DNA of 40,123 nt from Candidatus Limisoma faecipullorum (GTDB lineage Bacteria; Bacteroidota; Bacteroidia; Bacteroidales; Muribaculaceae), in the NCBI GenBank assembly GCA_017694955.1, contig JADIMC010000084.1:1-40123 (forward strand), in the 5' to 3' direction. Position 1 is the first letter of the stretch. Every line of letters starts with the position of its first letter. A program made the translations under genes and the position numbers. Shown here piece after piece: positions 8,511-16,910 of this stretch. A model generated the notes under the pieces. It was not told the DNA's origin and ran no database searches. It saw only the letters and a list, made by a program, of their open reading frames with translations.

Positions 8511-11225
8511 ATGAAAAGAATTTATACTTTCGGCAACGGACAAGCAGAAGGACGTGCCGATATGAAAAATCTTCTCGGCGGAAAAGGTGCAAATCTTGCT
8601 GAGATGAATCTTATTGGAGTTCCTGTACCTCCCGGATTCACAATCACAACTGAAGTTTGTACCGAATACAATCAACAGGGAAAAGAGGTTGTAACGAAAC
8701 AGCTCGATGAAGACGTGAAAAAAGCCGTTGCTCACATTGAAAGTCTTACAGGCAACAAATTCGGCGACGCAAAAAATCCGTTATTGGTTTCAGTACGTTC
8801 CGGCGCCCGTGTTTCCATGCCAGGTATGATGGACACAGTGCTTAACCTTGGTATCAACGATGCTGTTGTTGAAGCTCTCTCTGCAAAATCAGGCAACCCA
8901 CGTTTCGCATGGGACAGCTACCGCCGTTTCGTACAAATGTATGGCGACGTTGTTCTTGGTATGAAACCAAGCTCAAAACAAGATATCGACCCGTTTGAGG
9001 AAATTCTTGACAAGGTTAAAGAAGAAAAAGGCATCAAACTTGATACCGAACTTACCGTTGATGACCTGAAAGAACTCGTTGTAAAATTCAAGGCTGCCGT
9101 TAAACGTGTCACAGGAAAAGATTTCCCGGAATCAGCTTGGGAACAGCTTTGGGGAGCAATTTATGCAGTATTCGACAGCTGGATGAACGAACGAGCAATC
9201 CTCTATCGCCGCATGAACCAAATACCAGAAGAATGGGGTACCGCTGTCAATGTTCAAGCGATGGTTTACGGCAATATGGGCAATTCATCGGCTACAGGTG
9301 TTGCCTTCACACGTGATGCAGCAACTGGTGAAGACCTTTTCAACGGCGAATACCTTATCAACGCACAAGGCGAGGATGTTGTTGCCGGTGTACGCACACC
9401 TCAACAGATTACAACCGAAGGCTCACGCCGCTGGGCTGCTTTACAAGGAATCTCGGAAGAAGAAAGAGCTTCAAAATATCCGTCACTCGAAGAGTCAATG
9501 CCTGAATGCGCTAAAGAGCTCATCGACATACAGCAAAAACTTGAAGATTACTTCAAGGATATGCAAGACCTCGAATTCACCATCCAAGACGGAAAGCTCT
9601 GGCTTCTCCAGACTCGTAATGGCAAACGCACAGGTGCCGCTATGGTGAAAATTGCCATGGACATGCTCCGTGCCGGTGAAATCGACGAAAAGACAGTGCT
9701 CAAGAGAATGGAGCCGCAAAAACTCGACGAGCTCCTTCACCCGGTATTCGACAAAGACAATTTGAAACGCGCGAAAGTAGTGGCGAAAGGTCTGCCGGCC
9801 TCTCCGGGAGCTGCTACCGGCCAAATCGTGTTCTTTGCAGATGATGCCGAGGCATGGGCTGAAATGAAACGCAAAGTGATTATGGTGCGTATCGAGACTT
9901 CACCTGAAGACCTACGCGGTATGACCGTAGCACAAGGTATCCTCACCGCACGTGGCGGTATGACTTCACACGCTGCCGTTGTTGCCCGCGGTATGGGCAA
10001 GTGCTGTGTTTCCGGTGCCGGCGAAATAAAGGTCGACTACAAGGAACGCACAGTTGAAATGGGCGGAAAAACATACAAGGAAGGAGACTGGATTTCTTTG
10101 AACGGCTCTACAGGCGATGTTTACGATGGACAAGTGCCTACAGTAGACGCTGAACTTTCCGGCGATTTCGCCGCAATCATGAACCTTGCAGACAAATACA
10201 CTAAAGTTGATGTCCGCACTAACGCCGACTCTCCTCGCGACGCTCTCGTAGCACGCAAATTCGGAGCGAAAGGTATCGGGCTCTGCCGTACAGAACACAT
10301 GTTCTTCGAAGGCGACCGTATCAAGGCTATGCGCGAAATGATTCTTGCCAGCACGACGGAAGGCCGCCGCGTGGCTCTCGACAAACTGCTCCCGATGCAG
10401 CGCGACGATTTCCGCGGCATATTCGAGGCAATGGACGGACTTGGAGTGACAATCCGCTTGCTCGACCCGCCTCTGCACGAGTTCGTGCCTCACCAGCTCG
10501 CTACCCAAAAAGAGCTCGCTGAAGAAATAGGCATATCCGTAGAAAAGGTAAAGAGCATCTGCGACTCTCTCGAGGAATTCAACCCGATGCTCGGACACCG
10601 TGGCTGCCGTCTTGGCAACACCTATCCGGAAATCACCGAGATGCAGGCGCGCGCAATCATCGAAGCAGCCATCGACTGTAAGGAAAAAGGCATCGACGTG
10701 CATCCTGAGATAATGGTTCCGTTGGTTGGCGTTGTCAAAGAATTGGAAATGCAGAGCGAAGTAATCCGTAAAACAGCTGAAAAAGTATTCGAAGAAAGAG
10801 GAACGACCGTATCCTATAAGATAGGTACAATGATTGAAGTTCCGCGTGCGGCTCTTGTTGCCGACAAGATTGCGCAATATGCCGACTTCTTCTCGTTCGG
10901 AACAAACGACTTGACCCAGATGACATTCGGATACTCCCGCGACGATGCTCCTAAATTCTTGAAATACTACAAGGAAATGGGCATCATCAAGACCGACCCG
11001 TTCGAAGTGCTCGATCAGGAAGGCGTAGGCCAGCTTGTCGAAATGGGTACCAAGAAAGGACGCGCAACAAAACCTGACCTGAAAGTAGGTATCTGCGGCG
11101 AACACGGTGGAGAACCTTCCTCTGTGAAGTTCTGTGCTAAGCTTGGCATGAACTACGTATCATGCTCGCCGTTCCGTGTGCCTATCGCACGCGTGGCTGC
11201 GGCGCAGGCTGCGATTGAGGACTAA
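8511..11225 (+). CDS. ppdK: Pyruvate, phosphate dikinase
   Basis: This 904-residue protein has the full length expected of PPDK, which interconverts pyruvate + ATP + Pi and PEP + AMP + PPi in the cytoplasm. The N-terminal nucleotide-binding domain starts with GNGQAEGRADMKNLLGGKGA and contains LVSVRSGARVSMPGMMDT. The swivelling phosphohistidine domain carries GGMTSHAAVVARGMG with phospho-His487. The C-terminal PEP/pyruvate barrel includes GLCRTEHMFF, GTNDLTQM, and GICGEHGGEPSS with catalytic Cys862, and it ends with the family tail SCSPFRVPIARVAAAQA. It is transcribed alone, between a promoter and a strong terminator. In gut anaerobes PPDK links glycolysis to PPi use. Identification is certain. 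Confidence 0.98.
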   Translation: MKRIYTFGNGQAEGRADMKNLLGGKGANLAEMNLIGVPVPPGFTITTEVCTEYNQQGKEVVTKQLDEDVKKAVAHIESLTGNKFGDAKNPLLVSVRSGARVSMPGMMDTVLNLGINDAVVEALSAKSGNPRFAWDSYRRFVQMYGDVVLGMKPSSKQDIDPFEEILDKVKEEKGIKLDTELTVDDLKELVVKFKAAVKRVTGKDFPESAWEQLWGAIYAVFDSWMNERAILYRRMNQIPEEWGTAVNVQAMVYGNMGNSSATGVAFTRDAATGEDLFNGEYLINAQGEDVVAGVRTPQQITTEGSRRWAALQGISEEERASKYPSLEESMPECAKELIDIQQKLEDYFKDMQDLEFTIQDGKLWLLQTRNGKRTGAAMVKIAMDMLRAGEIDEKTVLKRMEPQKLDELLHPVFDKDNLKRAKVVAKGLPASPGAATGQIVFFADDAEAWAEMKRKVIMVRIETSPEDLRGMTVAQGILTARGGMTSHAAVVARGMGKCCVSGAGEIKVDYKERTVEMGGKTYKEGDWISLNGSTGDVYDGQVPTVDAELSGDFAAIMNLADKYTKVDVRTNADSPRDALVARKFGAKGIGLCRTEHMFFEGDRIKAMREMILASTTEGRRVALDKLLPMQRDDFRGIFEAMDGLGVTIRLLDPPLHEFVPHQLATQKELAEEIGISVEKVKSICDSLEEFNPMLGHRGCRLGNTYPEITEMQARAIIEAAIDCKEKGIDVHPEIMVPLVGVVKELEMQSEVIRKTAEKVFEERGTTVSYKIGTMIEVPRAALVADKIAQYADFFSFGTNDLTQMTFGYSRDDAPKFLKYYKEMGIIKTDPFEVLDQEGVGQLVEMGTKKGRATKPDLKVGICGEHGGEPSSVKFCAKLGMNYVSCSPFRVPIARVAAAQAAIED

Positions 11226-11247
11226 TCCATATCCACAATTCATAAGC

Positions 11248-11284
11248 GACAGGATGCACTTTCGGTGCATCCTGTCTCGTTTTA
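11248..11284 (+). terminator. Rho-independent terminator after ppdK
   Basis: A perfect 12 bp stem (GACAGGATGCAC at 11248-11259 and GTGCATCCTGTC at 11265-11276) with a 5 nt loop is followed by TCGTTTTA. It starts 23 bp after the ppdK stop. Confidence 0.8.
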
Positions 11285-11417
11285 AACAGAATACTTTCCA
11301 ACGTTTACAATCCAAATAAAGTTATACCAACCATAAAATTTATAAAATTCGGGAAGCAAGCCAGAAAATCGGTTAAACCGCAGACAAAAAACAGCGTCTA
11401 TAAAAAAAAGAATCATT

Positions 11418-12218
11418 ATGACACGATTTATAAGAATTTTCACAGTTTTGGCAATGGCTTTCGCGCTAATGGCCCCGCTACCCGACATTCAGGCAGCGGC
11501 TGCTCCTGCCACCCAATTCAACGGACACCGCGGAGGGAACTCCGGCAAAAAGAATAACAGTGCAGCGGCAAACCGCCACCGACCCGGCAGGCATCCGGGA
11601 CGACCCGGCGGAGGACACCATCCCGGCAGACCAGCACAGCCGCCCAAACCGCCGAGACCACCGAAACCGCCACGTCCACCGAGACCTCCAAGACCGCCGA
11701 GGCCTCCACGTCCGCCAAGACACCACCATCACCGGCCATACTATCCCATCTATGTCCCGGCAAGGCCTTACGGATATGTGCCTTACAGCTACGCGCCTGT
11801 AATCAACTCGATACTCGGCCTGCAATTCGGACTGTCGGTAGCAAACAGCATAGCGGCACTAACCGGCAACGGCTATACAATCGACTATTATGACAATTCG
11901 GAAGTGTGCCTGCTCAATGTCAGCAATATGAACTACCTGTGGGACAATGCCGTATTGCAATACAGTACAGCCGGAGGGCTCAACGGGGCTTGCTTTTACT
12001 ATACGTCGCCAAGCTACGACATAAGCCGGTACACGGGACTATACAGCACTCTTTGCGGACAATTCGGCTCTCCGGCATCAAACAATAATGTCAGCGGAGT
12101 ATTGCACACATCGTGGTTCGACAAAACCGGAAATAATTTCATAACTTTGTCGTTCGGTTCAGGTGGCGGTTCAGGAAGCGGATACTATACGACGCTTTCG
12201 TTCGGCACCGATAATTGA
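11418..12218 (+). CDS. Secreted proline-rich protein of unknown function
   Basis: I do not recognise a named family for this 266-residue protein. It has a signal peptide (about 1-28: FIRIFTVLAMAFALMAP, cleavage near IQAAA). A low-complexity basic segment rich in Gly, His, Arg and Pro follows (about 36-74), then nine consecutive PP[KR] triplets (75-101), a His/Tyr/Pro stretch (HHHHRPYYP), and a C-terminal domain of about 125 residues with conserved-looking aromatics, two cysteines (164 and 192, with a third at 213) and a Gly/Ser-rich tail ending YYTTLSFGTDN. The basic Pro-rich part looks like an envelope or peptidoglycan-spanning linker. The gene is only 5 bp upstream of mltG, so the two are probably co-transcribed. 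Function is inferred from location only. Confidence 0.8.
   Translation: MTRFIRIFTVLAMAFALMAPLPDIQAAAAPATQFNGHRGGNSGKKNNSAAANRHRPGRHPGRPGGGHHPGRPAQPPKPPRPPKPPRPPRPPRPPRPPRPPRHHHHRPYYPIYVPARPYGYVPYSYAPVINSILGLQFGLSVANSIAALTGNGYTIDYYDNSEVCLLNVSNMNYLWDNAVLQYSTAGGLNGACFYYTSPSYDISRYTGLYSTLCGQFGSPASNNNVSGVLHTSWFDKTGNNFITLSFGSGGGSGSGYYTTLSFGTDN
11640..11720 (+). repeat. Nine tandem PP[KR] codon triplets
   Basis: Residues 75-101 of the secreted protein are nine back-to-back Pro-Pro-Lys/Arg units, encoded by an imperfect 9 bp repeat (ccgccgaga / ccaccgaaa variants). Codons vary between units, so the repeat is kept at the protein level rather than being a fresh DNA expansion. Confidence 0.85.
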
Positions 12219-12223
12219 CAAAT

Positions 12224-13243
12224 ATGAAAAAGACAAAAACCAAACTACTCGTAATCATAGCCGTGCTTGCCATAATCGTGGCAGGCGCGGCTTTTACCGT
12301 GCCTTTCTTCTTCTCAGGCGCAGACAAGGGAAAAACAATCTACATCTACCCGGACATGACCGAATCGGCATTCTCCGACTCGCTGAAAGCTGATTTCGGA
12401 CAGGCATACGCCCGCCGCGTGATGATGCTGTCCAACTACCGCCGGATAGTCACGCCGCGTCACATCGGCGCATACCGCGTGGAAAAAGGGATGTCGCCGT
12501 TCGACTTGTGGCGAAAACTGTCGTCGGGGGCGCAATCGCCGGTGAAATTCACATTCAACAACCTGCGCACCGTCGCCGATTTTGCAGAATCGGCATCACG
12601 GCAGCTTTGTATGGACAAAAACGACATACTCCGACTGCTTACGGATTCAGCATCGTGCGCTTCATTCGGTTTCACCCCGCAAACCGTCCCGGCAATGCTG
12701 ATTCCTGACACATACGAAGTGTATTGGTCGGTAAAGCCCGAAAAGCTATTGGAAAAAATGCACGACAACTATATCCGGTTCTGGAACGATGAACGCAAAA
12801 CCAAAGCAAAGAAACTCGGACTAACACCGGAAGAAGTGGTGACACTTGCCTCGATTGTGGAGGAAGAAACGGCTTACTCGCCCGAAAAAGGCAAAGTGTC
12901 ACGGCTCTACCTCAACCGCTTAAGTAAAGGGATGAAACTGCAATCCGACCCGACCGTGAAATTCGCCATCGGCGATTTCTCGTTAAAACGAATACTTCAC
13001 AAGCATCTCGCGGCAAACTCGCCGTACAACACATATGCCGTACAAGGATTGCCGCCAGGTCCGATACGTATGCCTGAGAAATCGACAGTCAATGCCGTGC
13101 TCAACGCCCCGCCGCACGACTATATCTATATGTGCGCCAAAGCCGACTTTTCAGGCTCTCACGAGTTCACAGCCAGCTATGCCGAACACTTGCGCTACGC
13201 CCGCCTCTACCAAGCAGCCCTCAACCGCCGCGGCATAAAATAA
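12224..13243 (+). CDS. mltG: Endolytic transglycosylase MltG (YceG-like)
   Basis: This is an inner-membrane anchored lytic transglycosylase that cuts nascent peptidoglycan strands. From the ATG at 12224 it is 339 residues. An upstream in-frame TTG at 12215 would overlap the previous stop and is less likely. One transmembrane helix lies at about 8-30 (LLVIIAVLAIIVAGAAF). A LysM-like region follows (GAYRVEKGMSPFDLWRKL), then the YceG core with LIPDTYEVYW, the catalytic motif LASIVEEET (the Glu after SIV is residue 213), SRLYLNRL, LQSDPTV, SPYNTYAVQGLPPGPI and the final HYEFT-like SHEFTASYAEH. The length matches the family. It follows the proline-rich secreted protein by 5 bp. Confidence 0.95.
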   Translation: MKKTKTKLLVIIAVLAIIVAGAAFTVPFFFSGADKGKTIYIYPDMTESAFSDSLKADFGQAYARRVMMLSNYRRIVTPRHIGAYRVEKGMSPFDLWRKLSSGAQSPVKFTFNNLRTVADFAESASRQLCMDKNDILRLLTDSASCASFGFTPQTVPAMLIPDTYEVYWSVKPEKLLEKMHDNYIRFWNDERKTKAKKLGLTPEEVVTLASIVEEETAYSPEKGKVSRLYLNRLSKGMKLQSDPTVKFAIGDFSLKRILHKHLAANSPYNTYAVQGLPPGPIRMPEKSTVNAVLNAPPHDYIYMCAKADFSGSHEFTASYAEHLRYARLYQAALNRRGIK

Positions 13244-13298
13244 CGCCATATATAATTTAAAAAGTCATATACAAACAACTAAGAATAACCAAATTAAT

Positions 13299-14267
13299 AT
13301 GACACAAAAAAATCACACCCGGAAACCGCGCTACACTTTTATATACCTATTACTGACATTAATATTAGTAGCCTGCAAAGGGAATGACTCACAGACAGCG
13401 CAATATATACCCGACGCGCCGGATTACACCGACCCTGTAATGTGGTACGTCAGCGAAAACGACAAGACAGGCGACGGAGCGGACGTGCTTTATTTCGTCT
13501 CGACTTGGGAAGCCGACTGGACGACGGAAGACGGACGGATATGCCATTACGCTGATGTGCACAACCCCAAGCACCGTGCCGATATGGACAAAGAAATAAG
13601 CAGAATAGCCGGATATATGGGCGAGAACAACAATTTCTACTCGCCATATTACCGCCATACCACAATCGAGGCATGGGAAACGTTGAACGAGGACACCGTG
13701 CGCAGCCGCTTCCGCATTCCTAACAACGACATCCAGAACGCTTTTGCAGAATTCCTGCGTCGCCGCAATCCGCAACGCCCTTTCATACTGGCAGGTTTCA
13801 GCCAAGGAGCGAAAGCTGTGGTGGAGGTGCTGAAAGCGATGCCTGAAGAGCTGCACAAATATTTGGTGGCAGCCTACGTTCTGGGCTACAAAGTGACACC
13901 CGACAACGCGGCAACATCCAACATCAAAGCGGCACAATGTGCGGACGACACTGGAGTTACAATCTGCTATAACTCTGTATCCGACATACGCTACATCCAA
14001 CCGATAGTGGCCGAGCCGTGCGCAATGTGCATAAATCCGGTGAACTGGCGGACGGATGCCACTCCTGCCACCCTGAGCGACACTATAACAGTCGCAGTCG
14101 ATACCAATCGACACGTACTCATAGTGAAAGGCTACAGCGGCGACGAGTATGCCCCGATACGCGGATTCCTCAACGTAGGCGACTTCCACGGAGCCGAACC
14201 GTGGCTCTACGAAGAATGCCTGCGTGAAAACATACAGGCAAGAATACGGGCTTATTATGAACAATAG
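13299..14267 (+). CDS. DUF3089 alpha/beta-hydrolase-like lipoprotein
   Basis: This 322-residue protein starts with a type II signal peptide (IYLLLTLILVACKG; lipobox LVAC, Cys27), so it should be lipid-anchored. The rest resembles the DUF3089 family, an alpha/beta-hydrolase-like fold: the nucleophile elbow is AGFSQGAKAV, and a conserved GDFHGAEPWLY near the C-terminus could supply the His. An acidic partner is not obvious by eye. Four cysteines sit in the middle (one in KAAQCADD, one in TICYNS, and the pair CAMC). Substrate unknown. It lies 55 bp after mltG on the same strand and is followed by a strong terminator, so it may be the third gene of the envelope-related operon. Confidence 0.82.
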   Translation: MTQKNHTRKPRYTFIYLLLTLILVACKGNDSQTAQYIPDAPDYTDPVMWYVSENDKTGDGADVLYFVSTWEADWTTEDGRICHYADVHNPKHRADMDKEISRIAGYMGENNNFYSPYYRHTTIEAWETLNEDTVRSRFRIPNNDIQNAFAEFLRRRNPQRPFILAGFSQGAKAVVEVLKAMPEELHKYLVAAYVLGYKVTPDNAATSNIKAAQCADDTGVTICYNSVSDIRYIQPIVAEPCAMCINPVNWRTDATPATLSDTITVAVDTNRHVLIVKGYSGDEYAPIRGFLNVGDFHGAEPWLYEECLRENIQARIRAYYEQ

Positions 14268-14276
14268 ATTTAAGCA

Positions 14277-14304
14277 AAAAAGGTGTCGAAATCGACACCT
14301 TTTT
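14277..14304. terminator. Bidirectional terminator between DUF3089 gene and nfnB
   Basis: AAAAAGGTGTCG (14277-14288) pairs perfectly with CGACACCTTTTT (14293-14304) around a 4 nt loop. The A and T runs on either side make it work in both directions, ending the plus-strand lipoprotein gene and the minus-strand nfnAB genes. Confidence 0.85.
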
Positions 14305-14323
14305 CATTCTATAACAATATCTT

Positions 14324-15796
14324 TCAATCCGAGGACAACGCTTTGTGCATTGAAGCAGCCGCATGGCGGCCATCACCCATAGCAAGTATCACAGTCGCAC
14401 CACCGCGTACAATGTCGCCTCCTGCATAAATATCGGAAAGCGAAGAACGCATAGTGGTCTCATCAACCACAATTGTACCACGCCGGCTCATTTCCAACTG
14501 CGGAATGGCGTGTGGTATCAATGGATTGGGAGAAACACCGACACTTACAATCACCATATCAACATCGACATCTTCTATTGCTCCTTCCACAGGCACAGGA
14601 GAACGTCGTCCGCTCTCATCCGGCTCGCCAAGCTCCATACGCTGCACACGCATAGTGCGCACATGCCCCTTCTCGTCACCTAAATACTCTATAGGATTGT
14701 GAAGCGTCATAAAATGCACACCTTCCTCCTTAGCATGCTTCACTTCTTCAGCACGCGCCGGCATTTCATCTTCCGAACGGCGATATACGAGCATAACGTT
14801 TGACGCACCCATCCGTCGTGCCGTACGAACCGAATCCATAGCCGTATTGCCACCTCCGATTACAGCGACATTCTTTCCATGCAACACAGGAGTATCGTCC
14901 TCAGGATGAGCTGCTCCCATAAGATTAATCCTCGTAAGATATTCATTACTCGACATCACGCCTATCAGATTTTCTCCAGGTATGTTCATAAACCTCGGCA
15001 AACCAGCGCCTGATGCTACAAACAGCCCATTGAAGCCCATCTCGTGCAAATCATCGTAACTCAGAGTCTTACCTATAATGCAATTCGGCTCGAACTTCAC
15101 ACCCATAGCACGCAAGCCATCAATTTCAGCATCTACAATCCTGTTAGGCAAACGGAATTCAGGAATGCCGTACTTCAACACACCACCTATTTCATGCAAT
15201 GCCTCGAACACCGTCACATCATACCCATATTTAGCCATATCACCAGCAAATGCAAGACCGGCAGGACCGCTACCTGCCACCGCTATTTTTATTCCGTTCG
15301 ACGGTGTTTTATCCGACGCAGTCTGCTGATTATGCTCACGGTCGTAATCAGCGGCAAAACGCTCGAGATAACCAATAGCGACAGCCTGCTTACCTAACTT
15401 AGCGTGATATATGCACTTGCTTTCACACTGCTTTTCCTGCGGACACACCCTGCCACACACAGCAGGCAATGCGCTTGTCGCCTTAAGGGTCATTGCAGCA
15501 GCGTGAAAATCACGCCTCTCTATATTTTTGATAAACGCAGGAATCTCGATACCGACAGGACATCCAGTAACACATTGCGGATCAGGACAGTCCAAACAAC
15601 GCGAAGCCTCCTCAACCGCCATTTCGACAGTCAAACCTTGGTTTACCTCCTCGTTGCATTTCACTCTATATTCAGGCGACAATTCCGGCATACGCACCCT
15701 TGGCGTTGCCATACGCTCTTTCGCGGTCTTCGACTTTCTCAACTCCTCGCGCCATTCCTCGTCACGGTGCTGCTTTCTTATATCCTTCTCATCCAT
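14324..15796 (-). CDS. nfnB: NfnB-type large subunit (GltD-like flavoprotein) of electron-bifurcating transhydrogenase
   Basis: This 490-residue protein resembles the small subunit of glutamate synthase, but the context argues for NfnB, the large subunit of NADH-dependent reduced ferredoxin:NADP+ oxidoreductase. The N-terminus has two groups of four cysteines for [4Fe-4S] clusters: C67, C70, C75, C79 and C114, C118, C124, C128. An FAD site GSGPAGL (175-181) and a pyridine-nucleotide site IGGGNTAMD (313-321) follow, and the C-terminus has the FAD-contact YAGGDIVRGGATV. No glutamate synthase large subunit is nearby. Instead the next gene upstream, 9 bp away, encodes an NfnA/SudB-like partner. 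Electron bifurcation is inferred from this pairing; a GltA-type role cannot be ruled out from sequence alone. Confidence 0.88.
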   Translation of the reverse strand: MDEKDIRKQHRDEEWREELRKSKTAKERMATPRVRMPELSPEYRVKCNEEVNQGLTVEMAVEEASRCLDCPDPQCVTGCPVGIEIPAFIKNIERRDFHAAAMTLKATSALPAVCGRVCPQEKQCESKCIYHAKLGKQAVAIGYLERFAADYDREHNQQTASDKTPSNGIKIAVAGSGPAGLAFAGDMAKYGYDVTVFEALHEIGGVLKYGIPEFRLPNRIVDAEIDGLRAMGVKFEPNCIIGKTLSYDDLHEMGFNGLFVASGAGLPRFMNIPGENLIGVMSSNEYLTRINLMGAAHPEDDTPVLHGKNVAVIGGGNTAMDSVRTARRMGASNVMLVYRRSEDEMPARAEEVKHAKEEGVHFMTLHNPIEYLGDEKGHVRTMRVQRMELGEPDESGRRSPVPVEGAIEDVDVDMVIVSVGVSPNPLIPHAIPQLEMSRRGTIVVDETTMRSSLSDIYAGGDIVRGGATVILAMGDGRHAAASMHKALSSD

Positions 15797-15805
15797 AACC
15801 GTTAC

Positions 15806-16600
15806 CTATTTATTGTCATTGTCATAAGAATGAAGCCTCATCATCATCTCGTCGAAATCCACCTCGTGAGCATCAAATTCCGGTCCGTCGATACATACAA
15901 ACTTCGTTTTCCCGCCGACAGTCACACGACAAGCTCCACACATCCCCGTGCCGTCAACCATAATCGTATTGAGCGAGCACATTGTAGGTATATTGTATTT
16001 CTTCGTGAGCAATGCCACAAATTTCATCATCACAGCAGGTCCGATAGTAACAACCAAATCGACTTTCTCACGACTAATCACATCATCCACCCCATCGGTA
16101 ACAAGCCCCTTATTGCCATAAGAGCCGTCATCAGTCATTATCACTACCTCATCGCTCGCAGCCCTTACCTGCTGCTCAAGAATAATCAAATCCCTTGTCC
16201 GCCCAGCAAGCACACTCACCACCCGGTTACCGGCATCCTTCATCGCACGGATTATAGGCAACAGAGGGGCGACACCCACTCCTCCGCCACAACACAATAC
16301 AGTTCCAACTTTTTCAATATGGGTAGCCTGTCCTAACGGTCCGACAACATCGTGCAAATATTCACCCGGTTCCTTTCCGCAAATCTTATGTGTCGATTTT
16401 CCAACCGATTGCACCACAAGCGTGATTGTCCCTCGTTCAGCATCAGCATCTGCGATTGTCAAAGGGATACGCTCACTATGCTCATCCGCACGGACTATAA
16501 CAAAATGCCCGGCTCTACGTGAATGAGCGATAAGCGGAGCCTCGACTACCAACTCCACCACTTTTTCCGAGAAATGACGTTTATAGACTATCTTGTTCAT
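15806..16600 (-). CDS. nfnA: NfnA-type small subunit (sulfide dehydrogenase/PyrK-like FAD and [2Fe-2S] protein)
   Basis: This 264-residue protein belongs to the ferredoxin-reductase-like family of DHOD electron transfer subunits. The FAD-binding signature RIPLTIAD is at 44-51, and the NAD-binding glycine motif CGGGVGVAPLLP is at 104-115. A C-terminal [2Fe-2S] motif follows, with Asp216, Cys221, Cys224 and Cys236 in VDGTGMCGAC...FVC. An Asp plus three Cys ligand set is what is known for NfnA. It is immediately upstream of the GltD-like NfnB partner, so the two probably form a heterodimer that couples NADH, NADPH and ferredoxin. It could in principle be a PyrK, but no pyrD is adjacent. Confidence 0.88.
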   Translation of the reverse strand: MNKIVYKRHFSEKVVELVVEAPLIAHSRRAGHFVIVRADEHSERIPLTIADADAERGTITLVVQSVGKSTHKICGKEPGEYLHDVVGPLGQATHIEKVGTVLCCGGGVGVAPLLPIIRAMKDAGNRVVSVLAGRTRDLIILEQQVRAASDEVVIMTDDGSYGNKGLVTDGVDDVISREKVDLVVTIGPAVMMKFVALLTKKYNIPTMCSLNTIMVDGTGMCGACRVTVGGKTKFVCIDGPEFDAHEVDFDEMMMRLHSYDNDNK

Positions 16601-16619
16601 CGTATATTAATATGCAAGA

Positions 16620-16651
16620 CAAAATTACGAATAAATTCCGAGAGACAGCAA
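16620..16651 (-). promoter_or_regulatory. Putative promoter of nfnAB
   Basis: On the minus strand TTG (16651-16649) is followed after 21 nt by TAATTTTG (16627-16620), matching the Bacteroidota consensus. It would give a very short leader (about 10-15 nt) before the nfnA ATG at 16600. Confidence 0.5.
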
Positions 16652-16857
16652 CCTGCACATCATACCATTTATACAATCACATCTGTATTTATGGACAACT
16701 TGGAATATTTTTTATGCAAAATTGCATACCATCGAAATAATTACTTAATTTTTTCTTAAAAAAGTTTTGCTATTTCAAAAAAACATCCTATATTTGGGGC
16801 ATATTATTAACCGCTTTTTTCGAAATATATATGTTTTTATAGATTGTAGATTTATTT

Positions 16858-16885
16858 ATAGCCGCTGTTGCGAAACACCGGCTAT
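16858..16885. terminator. Stem-loop downstream of the DUF362 gene, possible terminator
   Basis: A 12 bp inverted repeat with one mismatch (16858-16869 with 16874-16885) closes on a GCGA loop, 25 bp after the DUF362 stop. The T-rich tail is on the plus-strand side, not the side expected for the minus-strand gene, so a terminator role is uncertain. Confidence 0.4.
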
Positions 16886-16910
16886 TTTAATTCCTTTTCG
16901 AAAAAAATAA

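Larger units (their letters stand above)
16601..16910. other. 310 bp intergenic region between nfnA and the DUF362 gene
   Basis: No plausible gene is seen. It is strongly AT-rich and holds the nfnA promoter at its left end and a stem-loop at its right end. The middle (about 16660-16850) has poly-T and poly-A runs but nothing I can identify. Confidence 0.6.

Noticed and set aside
9966-11105. Long minus-strand open frame (379 codons) inside ppdK
   Set aside because: It is exactly antisense to a highly conserved gene, rich in Phe, His, Cys and Tyr, with no domain signature; a coding shadow.
11478-11825. Minus-strand frame opposite the proline-rich repeat
   Set aside because: Its Trp/Arg-rich sequence is simply the reverse complement of proline codons.
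12215-12223. TTG start for mltG overlapping the previous gene
   Set aside because: An ATG three codons later gives a normal basic-hydrophobic N-terminus.
13389-14264. 291-codon minus-strand open frame opposite the DUF3089 gene
   Set aside because: The plus-strand frame has a lipobox and a nucleophile motif; the antisense frame has neither and an odd composition.
15404-16336. 310-codon plus-strand open frame across nfnB/nfnA
   Set aside because: It spans two recognised minus-strand genes and is Thr/His/Arg-rich without any motif.
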